From Nocardia grenadensis NBRC 108939 (lineage in GTDB: Bacteria; Actinomycetota; Actinomycetes; Mycobacteriales; Mycobacteriaceae), in NCBI RefSeq assembly GCF_001613445.1, contig NZ_BDCJ01000008.1:1-64000 (forward strand): 64,000 nt of DNA. The letters are read 5' to 3'. Shown in pieces: positions 44,514 to 53,913 of this stretch; the stretch's first letter is position 1, and each line of letters starts with the position of its first letter. The position numbers were made by a program, and so were the translations under genes. Under the pieces are notes generated by a model. It saw only the letters and a list, made by a program, of their open reading frames with translations, was not told the DNA's origin and made no database searches.

Positions 44514-47500
44514 GAAGACGGAGGCCCTGCGGGGTGCTGGCGAAACCGGCCTCGGTGAGGAAGTCGGCGAAGGTGTTGCCGTGTACCGATTCGCCGTCGA
44601 CCCGGTCGATGACCAGTGAATCCGCCCGGCCCGCCCGGACGAGATCTGCCAGGGCGCCCGCTGCCGCCTGCCGGGCGGCGGGATCCTCGGTACAGGTGAG
44701 CAGGGTTTTCCCGCCGCGTTCCAGATAGAGGACCAGTTCGCCGTCGACCAGTACGACCAGCGCGCCCGCCTTGCGGCCCGGCCGGTGACCGGCCCCGCCC
44801 TCGGTTTTGGGCCAGGGTAGGGCGGCGCCGTAGGGGTTGGCCGGATCGCAGGCCGCCAGGGCCAGCGCGGCCTCGGCGGGCCGCCGGTCGCCGTCGAACG
44901 AGCGCAGGCGGTCCACCACGTCGGTCGTGGAGAACTGCGCACCGCCCAGCGAGTCGACGAAGTAGCCGCGGCGGCAGCGGCCGCGGTCCTCGAATTCGCT
45001 GAGCACGCGGTACACCAGCGCGAAACCGCCGGGCACACCCTCGCTCTGTACCGACCCCTTGGTGAGCACGCCGTAGCGCTCGAGTAGTAGGTCGGCGGTG
45101 GCGTGCGCGCGGACCGTGTTGTCGGTTGTGCGCTCGGGTAGCAGCGACCAGCGCCCCGCCACGGTGGGCGGGCCCGACCGGCTCGGCATCGCCGGCCGGG
45201 GGAGGTAGGTGCGCCCGCGGGGTGCGCGCCGCGGGGTGCGATGCGCGGTCGGGGTCCGGGTGGAGCCGGAGAGTCGGGCACGCACCGGGGCGAATGTATC
45301 GCCGGAGACGAGGCCCGCCCACACCAGGTCCCACAGGGCGGCCGTGACCGCGGCGTCGTCCAGCAGGCCTGTTGTATCCGATAGTTGGCGGAAGAAATAC
45401 GCGCCCGCACTGTGCGGCACCGATGCCGCGGCATCGACTCCGGCTCGCTGCTCCGCGGGCGCCGTGCGCGCCGGGCCGGCGCCGAGCGCGGTGAGCAGCG
45501 CCAGGTGGGTTTCGGTGAACTCCGGTTCGTCGGCCGGCGGCAGGCTGAGCGGAGCCTGATCGGCCGGATGCAGCGCGATCCAGCCATCCTTGGCGTTGAT
45601 GGCGCCGTGGCCGGACCAGCGCACCTCGCCGGTGGCCATGAGCTCGTCGAGGAAGGCGGGGGAGTAATCGCGGACCCGTGCCGGGAACACCAGCGATTCC
45701 CACGCCGAAGCGGGCACCGGGACGCCGGCGAGTTGCTCCACCACCATCGCCACGCCGTCGATTCCGCGCAGCTCGCCGGTCCCGATGTGCTGCCAATCGG
45801 GCAGGAACCGGCCGAAGGCGCCGGTGGACACCGGTTCGACCTCGTGCCGGGCGGCGGCGAGGCTACGCCGCCGCAGCCGCCGCAGCACCTGGGCGTCACA
45901 CCACTCCGAACCGCCGGTCTCCGGGGTGAACTCACCTTCCACCACGCGCTTCTCGAGGCCGAGCCGGTGCAGCGCGGCCGCCGCGACCGCCGGGCCCAGA
46001 CCGAACCGGTGCGCGACCGACTCGGTGGCGAACGGCCCGTGCGTGCGGGCGTAGCGGGCCACCAGATCGCCGAGCGGATCGGGTACCGGTTCGATGAAGG
46101 CGGCCGGGGTGCCGATCGGCAGGGGCACCCCGAGCGCATCGCGCAGGCGCGCCGCGTCCTCGATGGCGGCCCACCATGTCTGCCCCGCGTAGGAGACCTC
46201 GAGCGCGCGCCGGGCGCCGGCGAGTTCGGCGAACCAGTCCGCGGGGTCCGCGCGGCAGCGCTCCCGGGCCTCGGCGGGGGTCAGCGGGCCGAGTAACCGC
46301 AGGAGATCGGCCAGGCCCTCCATATCCCGCGCGTGGCGTTCCGGTGTGCGGCGCTGGAGCTCCAGTTCGACCTGCGCGATGACCTCGCTGTCCAGCAGTT
46401 CCCGCAACTCCACCCGGCCGAGCAGTTCGGCGAGCAGGGCGGAGTCCAGGGACAGGGCCGCGGCACGCCGTTCGGCCAGCGGACTGTCGCCGTCGTACAT
46501 GAACTGGCCGATGTAATCGAAGAGCAGCGCGTTGGCGAACGGGGACGGGGTGGCCGTCTCCACCTCGACCAGCCGCACCTGGCGGCGCGCCACCGCGGTG
46601 AGCAGATCCCGGAGCGCGGGCAGATCGTACACATCGCGCAGGCATTCGCGCACCGTCTCCAGCAGGATCGGGAAGGCCGGGAATTTCCTTGCCACATCTA
46701 GTAATTGGGCCGAGCGCTGCCGCTGCTGCCACAGTGGTGCGCGCCGTCCGGGATCGCGGCGCGGCAGCAGCAGCGCCCGGGCCGCGCACTCCCGGAAACG
46801 GGACGCGAACAGTGCCGACCCGCCGACCTGCTCGGTGACCAGGTCATCGATCTCGTCGGGTTCGAACACGAACAGCTCCGCGCCCGGCGGCTCGTCGGTG
46901 GTGTCGGGCAGCCGCACCACGATGCCGTCGTCGGAGGCATTCGGGGCGGCGTCGACGCCGAAGCGTTCGCGCAGACGGGCGCCCACCGCCAGTGCCCAGG
47001 CCGCGTGGACCGGCATTCCGTACGGCGAGTGCAGGACCAGCCGCCAGTCACCGAGTTCGTCGCGGAAACGTTCGACCACCAGGGTGCGATCGGTGGGCAA
47101 CCGGCCGGTCGCACTGCGCTGGTCTTCCAGCAGCGCGCGCAGATTCGCGGTCGCGTTCTCGTCGAGACCGGCCGCGGTGGTCTGTTCGGTGAGGGTTTCC
47201 GGGGAGGTCTGCGCACCCGCCCGGCGAACGAATTCGCCCAGCGCGGCGCCGAGTTCGGCCGGGCGGCCGAGTGAATCACCGTGCCAGAACGGCAAGCGAC
47301 CGGGGTGGCCGAAGGCGGGGGTCACCAGGACCCGGTCGTAGGTGATCTCCTCGATGCGCCAGCTGGTGGCGCCGAGGGCGAAGACATCGCCGACCCGTGA
47401 CTCGTAGACCATCTCCTCGTCGAGTTCGCCCACCCGCGAAGCCTTCTCGCCGACCATGTACACCGCGAACATGCCGCGATCGGGGATCGCGCCGCCCGAG

Positions 47501-49038
47501 GTCACCGCCAGTCGCTGGGCACCGGGCCGGCCGGTGAGGGTGCCGGCGTCGCGGTCCCAGACCAGGCGCGGCCGGAGTTCGGCGAACTCGTCGGAGGGGT
47601 AGCGACCGGCCAGCAGATCCAGGACCGCCTCGTAGGAGGAACGGGGAAGCGCGGCATAGCTGCCCGTGCCGCGCACGGTCTCGAACCAGGTATCGACGTC
47701 CAGCGGTTCCAGGGCGCAGGCCGCGACCGTCTGCTGGGCGAGGATGTCCAGCGGATGCGCGGGGATCTTCAGCGCCTCGATCTGCCCGGCCAGCATTCGC
47801 TGCGCGGCCACCGCGCAGTGCACCACGTCGGTGCGGTGCTTGGGGAAGAGCACGCCGCGCGATATCTCGCCCACCTGATGCCCGGCCCGGCCGATGCGCT
47901 GCAGCCCGCTCGCCACCGAGGGCGGCGCCTCGACCTGCACCACCAGGTCCACCGCGCCCATATCGATACCGAGTTCGAGGCTGCTGGTGGCCACCACACA
48001 GCGCAGCCGGCCGCTCTTGAGGTCGTCCTCGATGAGGGCCCGCTGTTCCTTGCTCACCGAACCGTGATGCGCCCGGGCCAGCAGCGGTTCGGCGCCGTGG
48101 TTGACCTCGGTCGACGGGCCGAGCTGGGCGGGCGGGGCGTGGGCGATTTCCACCGATTCGCCCAGCCGGCCGGCGTAGGCCTCGTTCAGCCGGGCGGTCA
48201 ACCGTTCGGCGAGCCGCCGCGAATTGGCGAACACGATCGACGAACGGTGTTCGAGTACGAGTTCGACGATCGCCTCGTCCACATGCGGCCACAGTGATCC
48301 GGGCTGATCCGACTCGCCCGGCTCGGTCATATCCGGGACCGGGACCCGTACCGAGAGGTCGAAGGTTTTGGGTGCGGGTGGGTTGACCACGGTGATCGGC
48401 GCCGAACCCACCAGGTACCGGCCCACCTCCGCGGGCGGCCGGACGGTCGCGGACAGGCCGATCCGCTGCGCGGGCCGCTCGGTGAGGGTGTCCAGCCGGG
48501 CCAGCGACAGCGCCAGATGCGACCCCCGCTTCGAACCGGCGATGGCGTGCACCTCGTCCACGATCACCGTGCGCACGCCGCGGAGGGTTTCCCGGGCCGC
48601 GGAGGTGAGCATGAGGAACAGCGATTCCGGGGTGGTGATGAGGATATCGGGTGGGGTGCGTTGCAACCGGCGGCGCTCCTGGGCGGTGGTGTCCCCGGAA
48701 CGGACGCCGACGCTGATCTCCGGCGCCGGCAGACCGAGACGGCGGGCCGTCTGGCGCACGCCGACCAGCGGCGCGCGCAGATTGCGCTCCACGTCCACGG
48801 CCAGGGCCTTGAGCGGGGAGATGTAGAGCACCGAGGTACCCGATTCCGGCGGATCGCCCGCGGCCAGCCGGTCGATGGCCCACAGGAACGCCGACAGGGT
48901 CTTGCCGGACCCTGTCGGCGCGATCACCAGGGTGTGCTCACCGGCCGCGATCGCCTGCCACGCGCCCAGCTGGGCGGCCGTCGGCGCGGGAAACGCACCA
49001 TCGAACCACTGCTGGGTGGCGGCGGAGAACTCGGTCAC
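44491..49038 (-). CDS. lhr: ATP-dependent helicase Lhr (large helicase-related)
   Basis: A 1515-residue 3'-5' SF2 helicase-translocase, full length for actinobacterial Lhr. Walker A is VIAPTGSGKTLSAF, Walker B/DExH is TVIVDEVHAIAGSKRG, motif IV region IVFANSRRLAERL, motif VI GLQRIGRAGHQVG. The remaining about 650 residues are the winged-helix and C-terminal Lhr domains that form the homo-oligomer. The start is GTG 49038 (VTEFSAATQQWFDG); an ATG 30 bp upstream is possible. With nei it forms a repair pair, as in Rv3296-Rv3297. Confidence 0.96.
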   Translation of the reverse strand: MTEFSAATQQWFDGAFPAPTAAQLGAWQAIAAGEHTLVIAPTGSGKTLSAFLWAIDRLAAGDPPESGTSVLYISPLKALAVDVERNLRAPLVGVRQTARRLGLPAPEISVGVRSGDTTAQERRRLQRTPPDILITTPESLFLMLTSAARETLRGVRTVIVDEVHAIAGSKRGSHLALSLARLDTLTERPAQRIGLSATVRPPAEVGRYLVGSAPITVVNPPAPKTFDLSVRVPVPDMTEPGESDQPGSLWPHVDEAIVELVLEHRSSIVFANSRRLAERLTARLNEAYAGRLGESVEIAHAPPAQLGPSTEVNHGAEPLLARAHHGSVSKEQRALIEDDLKSGRLRCVVATSSLELGIDMGAVDLVVQVEAPPSVASGLQRIGRAGHQVGEISRGVLFPKHRTDVVHCAVAAQRMLAGQIEALKIPAHPLDILAQQTVAACALEPLDVDTWFETVRGTGSYAALPRSSYEAVLDLLAGRYPSDEFAELRPRLVWDRDAGTLTGRPGAQRLAVTSGGAIPDRGMFAVYMVGEKASRVGELDEEMVYESRVGDVFALGATSWRIEEITYDRVLVTPAFGHPGRLPFWHGDSLGRPAELGAALGEFVRRAGAQTSPETLTEQTTAAGLDENATANLRALLEDQRSATGRLPTDRTLVVERFRDELGDWRLVLHSPYGMPVHAAWALAVGARLRERFGVDAAPNASDDGIVVRLPDTTDEPPGAELFVFEPDEIDDLVTEQVGGSALFASRFRECAARALLLPRRDPGRRAPLWQQRQRSAQLLDVARKFPAFPILLETVRECLRDVYDLPALRDLLTAVARRQVRLVEVETATPSPFANALLFDYIGQFMYDGDSPLAERRAAALSLDSALLAELLGRVELRELLDSEVIAQVELELQRRTPERHARDMEGLADLLRLLGPLTPAEARERCRADPADWFAELAGARRALEVSYAGQTWWAAIEDAARLRDALGVPLPIGTPAAFIEPVPDPLGDLVARYARTHGPFATESVAHRFGLGPAVAAAALHRLGLEKRVVEGEFTPETGGSEWCDAQVLRRLRRRSLAAARHEVEPVSTGAFGRFLPDWQHIGTGELRGIDGVAMVVEQLAGVPVPASAWESLVFPARVRDYSPAFLDELMATGEVRWSGHGAINAKDGWIALHPADQAPLSLPPADEPEFTETHLALLTALGAGPARTAPAEQRAGVDAAASVPHSAGAYFFRQLSDTTGLLDDAAVTAALWDLVWAGLVSGDTFAPVRARLSGSTRTPTAHRTPRRAPRGRTYLPRPAMPSRSGPPTVAGRWSLLPERTTDNTVRAHATADLLLERYGVLTKGSVQSEGVPGGFALVYRVLSEFEDRGRCRRGYFVDSLGGAQFSTTDVVDRLRSFDGDRRPAEAALALAACDPANPYGAALPWPKTEGGAGHRPGRKAGALVVLVDGELVLYLERGGKTLLTCTEDPAARQAAAGALADLVRAGRADSLVIDRVDGESVHGNTFADFLTEAGFASTPQGLRLRRAVGRP

Positions 49039-49117
49039 GGAAACCAGTGTGCACCGGAGCACCGACACCGGTGCGGGCGTGACCCGGCCGACGCGGGCCG
49101 GCCGGGCGGCCGACCGG

Positions 49118-49396
49118 TCAGGCGGGGGCTCCGCCGACCATCTCGGGACCGGTGATTCCCGGGTCGGTGAATTCTGTTTCGGCGAGGTCGGCAGAGAGTA
49201 GGTCGGGGGTCCGGGCCTCGCCGCCGAGTCCGGCCAGCCGGATCAGATCCTCGGTGGTCACGCCGCCGACCCGCCGGAACTCCCGGCTGAGTCGGCGGCG
49301 GAGGAATTCGGTACGGGATATACCCAGGCCATTGGCTTGCCGGTCGATCTCGTCGATGACCGCACCGGGCACGGCGCGGATGAGTATGTCTGTCAT
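49118..49396 (-). CDS. Orphan ribbon-helix-helix (VapB-like) antitoxin
   Basis: A 92-residue protein, MTDILIRAVPGAVIDEIDRQ, with the RHH stretch GLGISRTEFLRRRLSREFRR and an acidic C-terminal toxin-binding-type tail (LLSADLAETEFTDPGI). The start at 49396 is preceded by GAGGA. VapC would be expected to overlap its stop, but lhr begins 79 bp further on, with no PIN-domain gene. Second orphan antitoxin in the window. Confidence 0.72.
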   Translation of the reverse strand: MTDILIRAVPGAVIDEIDRQANGLGISRTEFLRRRLSREFRRVGGVTTEDLIRLAGLGGEARTPDLLSADLAETEFTDPGITGPEMVGGAPA

Positions 49397-49503
49397 TCCT
49401 CGATCACCTCCTGGCTGGCAGCGGGGCACGATGGACCGGGAGCCGGAATGGTGTTTCTTCGAGCCGGCTACCGGTGACAGTCCGGCGTTTCTATGCTTCG
49501 ACG

Positions 49504-50055
49504 GTGCCTGGTGTTCGGAAACTCGATCTGATCTCCCACGGTGTCACCGAGGCGTTACGGGCGGCGCGTTTCCCGGCCGATGAACCGCTCACCCCGGCGG
49601 GGCGGGCGGCGCTGGCGGACCGGGCGGTCGAACCACCGGCAGGCGCACGGATAGTCGCGGGCCCGGAGCGGCGGACCAGAGAGACTGCCCGGCTACTGGG
49701 CTTGGATGCCGCACCACTGTCGAGATTACGCGATCTCGACGCGGGCGCCTGGCGTGGTGCGGAACCGGGCCTGTTGCCGCCGGAAGACGTGGGTCGCTGG
49801 CTCACCGATCCCGCATACCGCGGCCACGGCGGAGAGTCCGTCCTGGATCTGCTGGACCGGGTCCGCGGGTGGCTCGGCGAGCCGGCCGGTGGCGAGGCGC
49901 CGCATACCATCGCGGTGACCCACCCGGCGGTGATCCGGGCGGCGCTGGTCGTGGCGCTGGCGGCCGCCCCGGAATCGTTCTGGCGTTTCGATGTGGCGCC
50001 GGGCGCTCGGGTCCGGCTGCAGCACCGGACCGCGTGGACACTCCGGTTGAACTGA
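49504..50055 (+). CDS. Histidine-phosphatase-fold protein with SHG in place of RHG
   Basis: A 183-residue phosphoglycerate-mutase-like protein from GTG 49504. The first motif, normally RHG, reads LISHGV (residues 9-14), so the phosphate-binding Arg is Ser. The later motifs remain: GPERRTRETARLL, DLDAGAWRG and AVTHPAVIRAALV. CobC/GpmB-type in length. It may have altered or lost activity. Tail-to-tail with the kinase gene, 10 bp apart. Confidence 0.75.
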   Translation: MPGVRKLDLISHGVTEALRAARFPADEPLTPAGRAALADRAVEPPAGARIVAGPERRTRETARLLGLDAAPLSRLRDLDAGAWRGAEPGLLPPEDVGRWLTDPAYRGHGGESVLDLLDRVRGWLGEPAGGEAPHTIAVTHPAVIRAALVVALAAAPESFWRFDVAPGARVRLQHRTAWTLRLN

Positions 50056-50065
50056 CCCGCCGAGG

Positions 50066-51904
50066 TTACCGGGCGTCCAAGGCGACCGTGGTGCCGAACG
50101 AGAGCGGGAAATCGCGGAAGGTCATGCGCGCGGGCACCGATCCGATGGGTATCTCGTAGACCAGGTGGGTGCCCAGCGACTCATCCGGTTGCAGGGTGCG
50201 CGGCGCGGCCGCGGCGGCCGCGCGCTGCGCGGTGGCGGTCACATCGGGGGCGTATTTCGCGCCCGCCGTATCGTGGAGTTCCTGCCCGAGCGGCAGGTAG
50301 GTCTTCGGTTGGGCGGCGATATTGCGCACGGTGAAGCTGACCACCACGAATGTCCCCTCGGCACGTTCGATACCGACCGCGCTCACCCCCGACACCACAT
50401 CGCGGACCGCGAATTCGAAGTTGCCGTCCCGGACCGGGACGCCGGGATCGGCGACGCTCCCGGCTGCCGGCGTGCCGTCGCCACCGAAGAACCGGATCGA
50501 CCCGGCACCTCCGGCGAGCGCGGCCACACAGCCGCCGATCAGTAGGAGCGGAACTACCACGAGCACGATCGGCCACAGCAGCAACCGGCGCATGAGGCTT
50601 TTGCGGCGCCGCGGCGGTTTGGTCCGGGGGCGCGCCGGGCGGCGGCGGGGCGGGGGGCCGGGAGCGTGCGGTGCGGGCCGGTTCGGCGCGACCGCCGGGC
50701 CCGCATTGCCGCGGCCGTGCGGCGCGGGTCCGGGGATCTGCGCGGGACCGGGTCGCGGCCTGGTCTCCAGACGTGTGTATGCCCGGGTCGAGGGATGGGC
50801 CGCGGGAGGCACCGGTCCCGGGTCGCCGGGAGTGTGTCCGGTGTAGGCCCGGGTGGCCGGATGCGACGGGGACTGCCGGACTGCCGAATCACCGGGCGCG
50901 TACTCGGTGTAGGCCCGGGTGCCCGGGTACGCCGGGGACTGCTCGGCCGCCGGGCTGCCGGGTTCGTATGCCGTGTAGGCCCGGGTGCCCGGATGGGCAG
51001 CGACCGCCGCGGCGGGCCGGTCGTCCAGTTCGTAGTGACGGGTCCCGGGATGTTCCACCGCGCCGGGGTCCGGCGCCGTCGCCGCACCGAGAGCGCCCCG
51101 CGCGGCCCGCGCGAACTCGCCGGCGGTGCGGTAACGGTCATCCGGGTTCTTGGCCAGCGCCCGGGCGATCACCCGATCCAGTTCCACGGGGACCCCTGGA
51201 ACCAGCATGCGCACGCTGGGCGGCGGGGTCGTGAGATGGTCGTGCATCTGCCGCGCCGGATCGGTATCGCCGAACGGGCGGGTACCGGCCAGGCATTCGT
51301 AGAGCACACAACCCAGGGAGTAGATATCGGCGCGGGCGTCGGTGCTCCCGGTGAACCGTTCCGGGGCCATGTACGCCCAGGTCCCGACCGCCAGTCCGGA
51401 GGCGGTGAGGGCGGTACTGCCGACGCCGTGGGCGATACCGAAGTCGATAAGGTACACGAAGCCGTCGCGCCGGACGACGATATTGGACGGTTTCACATCC
51501 CGGTGCACCAGTCCGGCCCGGTGCGCGGCATCCAGCGCCGCCGCGGTCTGGGCGACGATATCGACCGCGCGCCGCGGCGGCAGTGGGCCGTTCGAACGCA
51601 GGACACGACCCAGATCGTCGCCCTCGACGTATTCCATTTCGATGAACAGGCGGCCGTCCAGCGCACCATGGGCGTGGATCGGCACGATATGGCTGTCGTG
51701 CAGACGGGCGGCGAGTTCGGCTTCGCGCTCGAACCGGCTGCGGTAGGTCTGGTCGGCGGCGAGTTCGACGGGGAGCAGCTTGAGCGCGACCCGCCCGCCC
51801 GGGCGGCCGCCCGCGGGCTCGGCGTGGGCGAGCCACACCTGGCCCATCCCACCCTGGCCGAGCAATCGCTCGAGCCGGTAGCGGCCCAATCGCTGCCCGC
51901 TCAT
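50066..51904 (-). CDS. Transmembrane Ser/Thr protein kinase with DUF4352 sensor domain
   Basis: A 612-residue PknB-like kinase. The kinase domain spans residues 8-270 (LGQGGMGQVW, ALKLLP, GLVHRDVKPSN, DFGIAHG, AYMAPERF). A juxtamembrane linker (about 285-385) holds five repeats of about 22 residues around (H/Y)P(G/A/S)TR(A/H)Y(T/E). A Pro/Arg stretch and one membrane helix (LLLWPIVLVVVPLLLIGGCV) follow. The extracellular C-terminus is a DUF4352 domain (FEFAVRDVVSGV, YLPLGQELHDTAGAKYAPD), not PASTA repeats. ATG 51904. Confidence 0.9.
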   Translation of the reverse strand: MSGQRLGRYRLERLLGQGGMGQVWLAHAEPAGGRPGGRVALKLLPVELAADQTYRSRFEREAELAARLHDSHIVPIHAHGALDGRLFIEMEYVEGDDLGRVLRSNGPLPPRRAVDIVAQTAAALDAAHRAGLVHRDVKPSNIVVRRDGFVYLIDFGIAHGVGSTALTASGLAVGTWAYMAPERFTGSTDARADIYSLGCVLYECLAGTRPFGDTDPARQMHDHLTTPPPSVRMLVPGVPVELDRVIARALAKNPDDRYRTAGEFARAARGALGAATAPDPGAVEHPGTRHYELDDRPAAAVAAHPGTRAYTAYEPGSPAAEQSPAYPGTRAYTEYAPGDSAVRQSPSHPATRAYTGHTPGDPGPVPPAAHPSTRAYTRLETRPRPGPAQIPGPAPHGRGNAGPAVAPNRPAPHAPGPPPRRRPARPRTKPPRRRKSLMRRLLLWPIVLVVVPLLLIGGCVAALAGGAGSIRFFGGDGTPAAGSVADPGVPVRDGNFEFAVRDVVSGVSAVGIERAEGTFVVVSFTVRNIAAQPKTYLPLGQELHDTAGAKYAPDVTATAQRAAAAAAPRTLQPDESLGTHLVYEIPIGSVPARMTFRDFPLSFGTTVALDAR

Positions 51905-52106
51905 GACGCATCCTTCCCTGTCCCGGCCCACGGTCCTTGCGGTCGCGGGGATCCGGGACCTGCCCGGGGCCGGACTGTACCCCGACCCTATCCACGGTCG
52001 GCGGCACGGCACAGTGTGAGGTCACCGACCGATAAGTCCGCGACCGTGACCCCGCGAAGCCGCACCGGCGTCGGCCGGGCCCGCCGGTCTGTGCGAGGGT
52101 GACCGG

Positions 52107-52451
52107 ATGGAGGCGATCGAGATCAACGCGGGCGCATGGTATCTGCGGGCGCTGCGGGCCGATGACCGGATCGATGACCGGCCCGCGCTGGCCTCGGGCG
52201 GGATCACCGACCCGGATTACGTGGCCCGCCGCGGCGCCGAGTGGGCGGCGGAAACCCATTACTCCTGGGCGGTGTGCCAGCCGGCCACCGCGGAACTGGT
52301 CGCGGAGATCGGGGTGACCCCGCGACCGGATGGGACCGCCGCGGTCGAGGGCTGGGCCCGGCCCGGTCAGCAGGCGGCGCTGATCGCCGCGGCGGAGGCG
52401 GTGCGCCGGTTCGCCGCGGGGGCGTTGGGGCTGCGCCCCGACGCGGTGTGA
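52107..52451 (+). CDS. Hypothetical protein, reduced GNAT-like
   Basis: A 114-residue protein. AWYLRALRADDRIDDRPALA resembles the first strand-helix of GNAT acetyltransferases and YSWAVCQPATAELVAEIGV the central strands. The acetyl-CoA loop is weak: GWARPGQQAALIAAAEAVRR matches only its WARP-type start. It may be a degenerate or specialised GNAT. Convergent with lat, 18 bp apart. Confidence 0.65.
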   Translation: MEAIEINAGAWYLRALRADDRIDDRPALASGGITDPDYVARRGAEWAAETHYSWAVCQPATAELVAEIGVTPRPDGTAAVEGWARPGQQAALIAAAEAVRRFAAGALGLRPDAV

Positions 52452-52469
52452 TCGCCGGCCGGGCCGGTG

Positions 52470-53828
52470 TCAGCCGAGGTCGCTGAGCACGCGGTCCAGC
52501 GCGGTTACCGCCGCGATGAGCTCGCCGGGTTCCACCGTCAGCGGTGGCCGGAAACGGATGCCGCGTTCGCCGGAGCCGATCATGAGCACCCGTTCGCGTT
52601 CCCACAGTGTGGTGAGGACGGCATCACGGAAGGTGTTGTCCGACAGCGTGACAGCACACATCAGACCGCGCCCGCGTGGTTCGGTGACCGCGGGCTGCCG
52701 CTCGGCGAGGTCACGCAGCAGGTCGAGCAGCAGCACACCCAGATCGGCGGCCCGGGCGATCAGATCTTCGCGTTCGATGACTTCGAGGATCCGGGTGGCC
52801 CGCACCATATCGGTGAGATTGCCACCCCAGGTGGAGTTCAGCCGCGAGGGCACGGTGAAGACATTGTCGTCGAGCTCGTCCACCCGGCCGCCGGCCATGA
52901 TCCCGCACACCTGCGTCTTCTTCCCGAATGCCACCACGTCCGGTTCCAGGCCGAGTTGCCGGTAGGCCCATGTGCTTCCGGTGATGCCGACGCCGGTCTG
53001 CACCTCGTCGAGGACGAACAGCGCGTCGTTGGCGTGGCACAGTTCCTGGACCGCGCGCAGGAATTCCGGGCGCATATGCCGGTCGCCGCCTTCGCCCTGG
53101 ATCGGTTCGGCGATGAAGCAGGCGATTCCGTGGGGCCGCTCGGCGAAGGCGCGGGCGGCCTGCTCGAGGGCGCGTCGCTCCGCCGCCTCGATATCGGTAT
53201 CCGGACCGAGCCAGGGTGTTTCGATCCGCGGCCAGTCGAAGGCCGGGAAGCGCTCGGTTTTGACCGGGTCGGTGTTGGTCAGCGACAGGGTGTATCCGCT
53301 GCGGCCGTGGAACGCGCCCGTCAGGTGCAGCACCCCGCCCTCGTAGCCGGGTCGGGGTGTGCGCCCGTGGAGTTCGTTGTGCCGGCTCTTCCAGTCGAAG
53401 GCGGTTTTGAGCGCGTTCTCCACCGCGAGCGCGCCGCCGTCGATGAGGAACAGGTGCGGTAGGCGCGGATCGCCGAGCACCCGGACGAAGGTGTCCACGA
53501 AACGCGCCATCTCGACCGTGTAGATATCGGAGTTGCTCGGCTTGTTCAGTGCGGCCGTGGTCAATTCGGCGCGGAACCCGGCGTCCTCGGTCAGCGCGGG
53601 ATGGTTCATCCCGAGCGCGCTGGAGGCGAAGAAACCGAACATATCGAGGTAGTCGCTGCCGTCGCGGGCGTCCACCAGATGGCGGCCGCGGGATGCGCGC
53701 AGGTCGAGTACCAGGTCGAAACCGTCGGCGAGCATACTGGCCGACAGGGTCTCGAACACGCGAGAGGCGGGGATGCGGCCATCTGTCCTGCCATCACCCG
53801 TGCCGGAGTGCTCCAGTTCGATGGTCAC
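52470..53828 (-). CDS. lat: L-lysine 6-aminotransferase
   Basis: A 452-residue class III PLP aminotransferase that moves the epsilon-amino group of lysine to 2-oxoglutarate, giving piperideine-6-carboxylate. PLP pocket features: LFLIDGGALAVENALKTAFD, FVLDEVQTGVG and the PLP lysine in VAFGKKTQVCG. The next step is done by Pcd (54479). In beta-lactam producers the pair feeds cephamycin; in mycobacteria Lat (Rv3290c) rises in persistence. It lies 85 bp downstream of lrpA, with two inverted repeats in between. Confidence 0.95.
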   Translation of the reverse strand: MTIELEHSGTGDGRTDGRIPASRVFETLSASMLADGFDLVLDLRASRGRHLVDARDGSDYLDMFGFFASSALGMNHPALTEDAGFRAELTTAALNKPSNSDIYTVEMARFVDTFVRVLGDPRLPHLFLIDGGALAVENALKTAFDWKSRHNELHGRTPRPGYEGGVLHLTGAFHGRSGYTLSLTNTDPVKTERFPAFDWPRIETPWLGPDTDIEAAERRALEQAARAFAERPHGIACFIAEPIQGEGGDRHMRPEFLRAVQELCHANDALFVLDEVQTGVGITGSTWAYRQLGLEPDVVAFGKKTQVCGIMAGGRVDELDDNVFTVPSRLNSTWGGNLTDMVRATRILEVIEREDLIARAADLGVLLLDLLRDLAERQPAVTEPRGRGLMCAVTLSDNTFRDAVLTTLWERERVLMIGSGERGIRFRPPLTVEPGELIAAVTALDRVLSDLG

Positions 53829-53856
53829 ACTCCGACGGTACGGGACTGGATACCGG

Positions 53857-53907
53857 CTTGTCAGGAAGATTTACTGACAAGTCCGTAACTAATGAGAGTT
53901 GTTACGG
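53857..53907. promoter_or_regulatory. Two tandem inverted repeats upstream of lat
   Basis: CTTGTCAG/CTGACAAG (53857-53864, 53874-53881; 9-bp spacer) and CCGTAAC/GTTACGG (53883-53889, 53901-53907; 11-bp spacer) are both perfect, with centres 26 bp apart, in the 85-bp gap between lrpA and lat. AT content is high. These are candidate operators for LrpA and the lat promoter; the first could also act as a hairpin in the lrpA-lat transcript. Confidence 0.6.
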
Positions 53908-53913
53908 TCTCGA

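Noticed and set aside
47276..48883. 535-codon second frame within lhr on the same strand
   Set aside because: Arg/Pro/Gly-rich shadow without motifs; lhr frame carries all helicase motifs.
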